A DNA stretch of 64,000 bases from Lutraria lutraria (lineage: Eukaryota; Mollusca; Bivalvia; Venerida; Mactridae): contig OZ026840.1 of assembly GCA_964023205.1 (NCBI GenBank), positions 8,553,603-8,617,602 on the forward strand, written 5' to 3'. Within the stretch, counting starts at the first letter, position 1. Every line of letters starts with the position of its first letter. The position numbers and the translations under genes are program-made. The notes beneath the pieces were generated by a model that was not told where the DNA came from, ran no database searches, and saw nothing but the letters and a program-made list of their open reading frames with translations. Below are positions 61,401 through 64,000 of the stretch, piece after piece.

Positions 61401-62776
61401 ACCCTGATAAAGTATTTCTCCATCCAATCTAGGTAGGAACTTTCAATGGTGTCTTACACAATCTTTTATTATCAACTACTGAAATCCTTTTTCTGTTTGT
61501 GACAACAAGTCATATCTACATAAAACAAAGTCATAAACAACTAACTACAGGACACTGAATTACAGTATAACACTATACACAATAATACAAACATTATCTG
61601 ATATGTTTTAATGTAACACATAAACTGGAGTTTAAATTGCATTTAGAATCAAAATTTGGGTTTGATAAGTAATAACTGAGTATTTTTCTTATACAGAACA
61701 GAATATCAACCCAGTAGTAATTTAAGAATCTTAAAACCTCAATTGTTCTCACATTAAACATCCACACAAGACGGAACAACAAAAGTGCCGCAAGTATTAT
61801 CAACATTTGTCTGTTTACCATCTAAAGGAGATCTATCGACCTATGATGGTTCATGTTGAGCTACATTAAAGTTTTTGCACAGACACTGAAAACCCAGTGA
61901 TCACAATAGCTAGACTTTTTCTTTAAACAAGAGGGCCAAGATGGCCCTTGATCGTTCGCTCACCTGAGAACAACGGCACTATGATTAATGACCAGATAAT
62001 ATAGTTTCAATCTCATATAATCTATTTTTACATAGATTTTGAGATCAAAACCAACAATGAAGGTATAATACTGTTAAACAAGCTAAAATGTAGCAAATTT
62101 TCTAATCCAAGGGCCCATAACTCTTGAAGTTGTGGTCCGATTCCACCCATAACTAAACATGTCCCAGACCGTAAGGTCATACACATTCATTCTAAATATG
62201 ATTAGGATTGGTGAATAAATGAAGGCGCTAGAGTGTAAACAAGCTAAATATAGCAAATTTTGTAAGTCAAGAGCCCATAACTCTAGAAGTTATTGTCCGA
62301 TTTTGCCCATAATCGAACTTAGCCGAGACATTGTGGCCATATACATTGTGAGCAAGTTTGATCATGATTTGTTAAGAGCTGTGGATGCTAGAGTGTAAAC
62401 AGACTAATTGTGGCCGGACGCCAGACATTCATCGATTGAAATCAGGTGAGCTAAAAAAACAGACACGCTAAAAATGTCTCATAATGACTACTTGGTACTG
62501 TATTTTCATTTATTTTTTGTTGGGCTAATTTTTCATGGTTTTTACTAAATTGGCTATTTCCTGGGGACATAAATTCGTGGATTTTGATTTTTGAAAAAAG
62601 CCTTATCTCTGCATTTAAATTTGTAGGGATTTGTTTTCATGGATGAGCCGACCCACGAACTGCACAAATCAAATCCCCAATGCAAATTAAAGATTCCACA
62701 GTATATTCACTTACTTGATCATAGATTCTGGTATCACCATCTCATCAACAAACTGACTCAGTTCACCACGAATAGA
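37300..62776 (-). CDS. VPS52: VPS52, GARP/EARP complex subunit (N-terminus outside window)
   Basis: Thirteen exons join in frame to 1686 bp (561 codons plus stop): 62776-62715, 61003-60853, 59783-59683, 59073-58941, 57230-57173, 56643-56510, 53607-53452, 52206-52088, 48130-48007, 42509-42306, 39217-39040, 38039-37921, 37446-37300. VPS52 is a coiled-coil and helical-bundle subunit of the GARP (with VPS51/53/54) and EARP tethers, which capture endosome-derived vesicles at the trans-Golgi network and in recycling. Conserved blocks follow the animal protein in order: FLEQLHELNHKINFVKEQ, KKPMANYQIPQ, NERHVAKEVRDEY, DNTCREYLFLTDFF, DCYDSIAIFLCIHIV, MWPRFEYIL, ITRRYAEYSAAI, NNYDMMLGV, EFIEEVLTPHFGGM, EVMRSFTNFKNGTQILQ, ending LINIHHVMVEVKKYRPTF. 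About 160 N-terminal residues of a ~720-residue protein are missing beyond 64000. No stop or frameshift is seen if the exon 56643 border is accepted. Confidence 0.95.
37921..38039 (-). CDS. VPS52: VPS52 exon (residues 474-513)
   Basis: It contains RVTQIVKGFNSDWKRAL and EVMRSFTNFKNGTQILQ. The acceptor is ctcag and the donor gtaaga. Confidence 0.95.
39040..39217 (-). CDS. VPS52: VPS52 exon (residues 415-474)
   Basis: It contains SFKELLTARTHEFIEEVLTP and HFGGMIMFVKDSE. The acceptor is ctacag and the donor gtaaga. Confidence 0.93.
40017..40885 (+). repeat. Intronic repeat with ~140-bp internal units
   Basis: It starts aagaaacgcggcagtgccac and ends at a hairpin AACCAGGTTTCACTTTGTGAAAA...CCTGGTT (within 40850-40880). 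About five units of cagtgaccttgacccca...caatcccaagct...gtcaagattggtca recur. Confidence 0.65.
41620..41945. repeat. Dispersed repeat shared with 24620-24900
   Basis: Words such as attattgaaccgtaaaca, gattagctatcaaaattg and gaatgatctgacac match the intergenic copy. Confidence 0.5.
42306..42509 (-). CDS. VPS52: VPS52 exon (residues 347-414)
   Basis: It contains ITRRYAEYSAAILGINQSYP, LQTEVENFILKLAAEFP and FLINNYDMMLGV. The acceptor is tttcag and the donor gtaaga. Confidence 0.95.
43222..43267. repeat. Intronic hairpin, 21-bp arms
   Basis: TTAAAGACGTTTTCGGTAGTT pairs with AACTACCGAAATCGTCTTTAA around TGCG. The right-arm sequence also occurs in the repeat at 3285-3305. Confidence 0.8.
43360..43790. 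repeat. Degenerate lattice of GTTCATGAA palindromes
   Basis: More than a dozen variants of GTTCATGAAC, on average about 30 bp apart, fill this stretch of a VPS52 intron. Spacing is irregular, so this is not a simple tandem repeat. Confidence 0.75.
46020..46884 (+). repeat. Hairpin-ended bivalve repeat, copy 1
   Basis: The left end is ACAAGAGGGCCACATTGGCC then ctttatcgctcacctgag, with a GGCC stem. The right end AGCTCACCT-aatgaatc-AGGTGAGCT is a perfect 9-bp stem. Between them are about four ~157-bp units carrying aagggcccataactcttgaag. Frames here are not genes. Confidence 0.7.
46885..47870 (+). repeat. Related repeat, ~145-bp units
   Basis: It opens caagagggccaagatggccc and then has about seven units of gtgacctagtttttgacccc...agacaaacattctgacaagg. 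The 152-codon minus frame is produced by these units. Confidence 0.7.
48007..48130 (-). CDS. VPS52: VPS52 exon (residues 305-346)
   Basis: It contains YWESILHKMWPRFEYILMLN and DVRPNF. The acceptor follows a T-rich tract ending tttcag; the donor is gtaagt. Confidence 0.95.
48340..48860 (+). repeat. Intronic repeat ending TGTGGGGGTATAAC
   Basis: It contains two units of aagttcaagggcacataa.tctg.aatgag and a GACCAACC-rich stretch, then ataccccctctcaaacttcg...tgtgggggtataac, whose GGGGGTAT/ATACCCCC ends can pair. A further copy may start at 63960. Confidence 0.6.
48861..49300 (+). repeat. Intronic repeat, related to 54600-55965
   Basis: It shares ggttgccatggcaaccag, ggagatgttgtttaaag.aattgttgacg and the ending gagctaaaa. 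Confidence 0.6.
49440..50125 (+). repeat. Intronic repeat with ~105-130-bp units
   Basis: Units carry ggggcataactgacaagtgc, ggctggttatcga and tgcccataaacatttt. It ends gggtttcacataatatgtcccgtctttgacgggcgtataaa. Confidence 0.55.
50130..51008 (+). repeat. Hairpin-ended bivalve repeat, copy 2
   Basis: It has the same ends and units as 46020-46884. From about 50530 it is part of the near-identical block that repeats 46406-47293. Confidence 0.75.
51009..51840 (+). repeat. Repeat of the same families, rearranged
   Basis: At 51009-51417 it copies 46885-47293. At 51417|51418 it switches abruptly to the ~157-bp unit family and ends aaaagctcacctgattcatc without the second half of the hairpin. Confidence 0.7.
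52088..52206 (-). CDS. VPS52: VPS52 exon (residues 266-305)
   Basis: It contains DCYDSIAIFLCIHIVHRYRS and EKRGVPALE. The acceptor is ttacag and the donor gtgaac. Confidence 0.95.
52501..52960 (+). repeat. Intronic repeat with GTCGCCTGAC ends
   Basis: GTCGCCTGAC near 52527 pairs with GTCAGGCGAC near 52942. A (CCACCG)n stretch lies before the right end. Confidence 0.55.
53376..53389 (+). repeat. Poly-G run (14 G)
   Basis: An uninterrupted G14 tract lies in the intron just past the donor of the 53452-53607 exon, so on the sense strand it is poly-C. It is prone to assembly error. Confidence 0.9.
53452..53607 (-). CDS. VPS52: VPS52 exon (residues 214-265)
   Basis: It contains TFESLFRSLHFALMDNTCRE and LGKTLSIYL. 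The acceptor is ttttag and the donor gtaagt; there are exactly 52 codons. Confidence 0.95.
54600..55965 (+). repeat. Intronic tandem, ~160-bp unit, about 7 copies
   Basis: Units carry ttgaacaaacttggtagagg, ctagacaatgctacatacca, aagctctaggcc and gggccaattttgacccc. It ends with the AGCTCACCT-tggc-AGGTGAGCT hairpin shared with 46020-46884. Confidence 0.75.
56510..56643 (-). CDS. VPS52: VPS52 exon (residues 169-213)
   Basis: It contains FFTSKTTLKNKSTVFTVGNR and ESPIIVPHAAL. The donor is gtatgt. The 5' border follows from reading frame; a 7-T run next to it makes a one-base assembly error the rival explanation. Confidence 0.88.
56644..57172 (-). other. Candidate U12-type (minor spliceosome) intron, 529 bp
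   Basis: On the minus strand the 5' end is ATATCCTTTCC, the U12 AT-AC donor consensus. TTCTTTAAC at 56661-56653 fits the U12 branch-point consensus (one difference from TTCCTTAAC). The putative branch A (56654) is 10 nt from the intron end. The only in-frame border gives AA at the 3' end, and restores the conserved Gly-Phe-Phe. AG one base further (ending at 56643), or AC further in, would break the frame. Confidence 0.7.
57173..57230 (-). CDS. VPS52: VPS52 exon before the U12-type intron (residues 150-169)
   Basis: It encodes FEEVATKDDLMAVDETARK plus one base, matching the conserved EEVA.KDDLM.VE.TAK block. There is no GT near the end; the intron opens with ATATCCTTTCC. Confidence 0.88.
57763..57835 (+). 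repeat. Tandem repeat, 25 bp x 3
   Basis: AACTGCTGAATCAACAATCA then ctact repeats three times just before the SINE. Confidence 0.9.
57838..58875 (+). mobile_element. tRNA-derived SINE, split by a hAT-like MITE
   Basis: The head GTCTGGTTAGCTCAGTG resembles an A box and GGTTGAACCCC a B box. They are too close for a real tRNA, so this is a decayed SINE head. After the inserted MITE the body continues and ends with ggttatgataactgcccgcc, acgatataactgaaat and ggcattaaacc, the typical tail of bivalve SINEs. Confidence 0.65.
57933..58710. mobile_element. hAT-like MITE, 778 bp
   Basis: The inverted termini CAGTGTCCGATCTAG are perfect over 15 bp and begin CAG, as in hAT elements. No transposase frame is present. 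Flanks acatcct and aatcct resemble a mutated target duplication, but no clean 8-bp copy is seen. Confidence 0.75.
58941..59073 (-). CDS. VPS52: VPS52 exon (residues 105-149)
   Basis: It contains TNERHVAKEVRDEYMDTMSK and YLSRLMKLQ. The acceptor is tttcag and the donor gtatgt. Confidence 0.95.
59683..59783 (-). CDS. VPS52: VPS52 exon (residues 72-105)
   Basis: It contains KIREFLLQKI and KKPMANYQIPQ, a very conserved block. The acceptor is tttcag and the donor gtaaga. Confidence 0.95.
60853..61003 (-). CDS. VPS52: VPS52 exon (residues 21-71)
   Basis: It contains HILDTPVTDRGFLEQLHEL and VRDILEKLKIK. The acceptor is ttttgcag; the donor gttggt is weak. Confidence 0.92.
61020..61215 (+). repeat. 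Short dispersed intronic repeat
   Basis: It runs from gtgaccttgacctttgacct to acagacagacaggcc...atgcccccgata...acagggggaataat, a familiar bivalve repeat ending. Confidence 0.5.
61925..62455 (+). repeat. Hairpin-ended bivalve repeat, copy 3
   Basis: It has the same left end (acaagagggccaagatggcc) and two to three ~157-bp units, ending aatcaggtgagctaaa. It lies in the first intron seen of VPS52. Confidence 0.7.
62715..62776 (-). CDS. VPS52: VPS52 exon (window residues 1-21)
   Basis: It encodes SIRGELSQFVDEMVIPESMI. The acceptor is tttttag and the donor gtaagt. It is the most 5' exon in the window. Confidence 0.9.
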
Positions 62777-64000
62777 CTAAAAAACATGTATAAAATACGC
62801 CATTTAAAACTAGTATCAGATAAATCTATTGATTGAAGGATAAACACAAAACTACATATCCTCATCTGCTGATGATTCGCAGATATAAGATATGATCAAA
62901 CTGTTACCTCATAAAATCTGATATTTGAACCAAATGTTTTAATTACCTGGCAAAACAGATCTATTTCCTTTAAATATTGACAACATATAGTTTAAATCAC
63001 TTCCTCGAAATACTACATTCGGCCCCTTTATCATTATACTGTATGGAGGCCGCCATTTTGTTTCTACTATCATAGATTCACGGATGCCATTTTATCCCAT
63101 GATGCAAAGTGCTAGCAGTCCAATTAAGTCATAATATTGTTAATTGTTAGGTTAATGTTAAAGAAATGTCTAAATATGAAAATGTCTTGCATTATTTGAA
63201 CATGCATGATAATGATAGAATCTTCAAGATGATGAACAAAGGTGCTGAACCAATTACGAAACTTTCAGGGTCAGCTTTACTCAGAACTCTATTTCTAAGA
63301 GTATTTTAGGAACTAATATACAGTTTATAGGTCAAGTGAGCACTGACAATTTATTATCTTTCTGATATATACACGTTTATGTATGCATGCAGATGGGGAA
63401 TATAACCCGTACTGATAATTGTATGGCTTTGAAAAGTCTTAACCATAAAAAAGAAAATTAAAATCAGCAGCTAAAAACAGTGGGATGTAAACCCTACGAA
63501 AAAATATACTTTGCCTAATGATTTGGGGAATGCAGTTTGCGTAGCCATATATTGGAATGCAAACAAAGTAGACATAAAAGAAAATTTCAACATAAATGTT
63601 ATTTTGGCTCAAAACGAGTAATTTTTCAGTTGCAAATTTTGGGAATAGGGAAAAATGACAAAATTTCATACAAGTATTAAAATACATGTATGTAGCTGTT
63701 TAAATCTATTTTTGGTGAATGCAAGAACTATTTCTCGACAGAGCGAGCATGTGACAAAAATTTCCCGCATTTGGCGTGCGTTGTGGTAAATGACGTCACA
63801 GCAAGCATGTAAACAAAAATGGCCGCGAATCAATGATATCCGTGAAGAGATGGTAGTCAACGATATACAGAAAGAATGTATCAATCCAAAACTGAAGTAC
63901 TAAATTTAAAACATAAATTTTCGTTTACAGTCAGTGATACACTGTTATAATATTTACAACTAGAGCAAACCCTGAAGGTGATGAATACCCCCACACACCA
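62777..64000. other. Region upstream of the first visible VPS52 exon
   Basis: No VPS52 N-terminal exon is recognisable here. It has GCCGCCATTTTG at 63048-63059 (a YY1-like word on the minus strand), TGACGTCA near 63791 (CRE-like) and AAAATGGCCGCG near 63818. It could be intron or a promoter of a neighbouring gene. A repeat of the 48340 type may begin at 63960. Confidence 0.35.

Noticed and set aside
62777..63060. VPS52 first exon or start codon just upstream of 62776
   Set aside because: Minus-strand translation shows none of the conserved N-terminal VPS52 blocks, so the missing exons are placed beyond the window.
63810..63895. Short plus frame (NDIREEMVVNDIQKEC) near the window end
   Set aside because: About 27 codons only, with no homologue I recognise and no splice support; chance is likely.

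Overview
The window looks like nuclear DNA of a bivalve mollusc. It is AT-rich and has intron-split animal genes. It also holds several noncoding repeat families typical of bivalve genomes: the 'caagagggcc...tcgctcacctgag' type, the 'ggggcagataactca' type and a tRNA-derived SINE. I cannot name the species. There is no prokaryotic gene, phage or CRISPR array.

Two host genes are supported. The main one is VPS52, the GARP/EARP tethering-complex subunit, on the minus strand. Thirteen exons between 62776 and 37300 join in frame to 561 codons plus a stop. They cover roughly the last three quarters of the protein; the N-terminal exons lie beyond 64000. Its introns are packed with tandem and hairpin-ended repeats, almost all in one orientation. 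One intron (56644-57172) has the hallmarks of a minor-spliceosome (U12) intron with an unusual AT...AA border. The second gene is a single-exon LicD-family transferase with a membrane anchor (21527-20640, minus). A truncated paralogue (3117-2912) and its flanks form a partial segmental duplication.

The rest, 1-35 kb, is mostly layered transposable elements. Some insertions can be dated against empty sites inside the same window. A 777-bp TTA-flanked MITE (720-1496) sits in a larger TIR element whose uninterrupted relative is at 8643-10392. A LINE (16831-19657) sits in the flank duplicated at 3735-4030. A 362-bp MITE (4204-4565) splits an otherwise open reading frame. Other elements are a TTAA-flanked element with ~430-bp inverted arms (5778-8518), a Tc1/mariner relic, a rearranged Ty3/gypsy fragment, a foldback hairpin, a second decayed LINE and a 31-37-bp minisatellite.

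The most remarkable structure is 25299-34670. Two opposed arrays of a 78-bp satellite (about 37 and 53 units) meet at a TTCGAA palindrome. Their outer ends carry near-identical terminal inverted repeats, flanked by a perfect 9-bp direct repeat (CGTTTGTTT). I read this as a 9.4-kb foldback (FB/MULE-like) transposon whose arms are satellite DNA. A further ~2.25-kb insertion splits one arm unit exactly in phase. The many long open frames in this region arise because the unit is 26 codons long; I do not treat them as genes.
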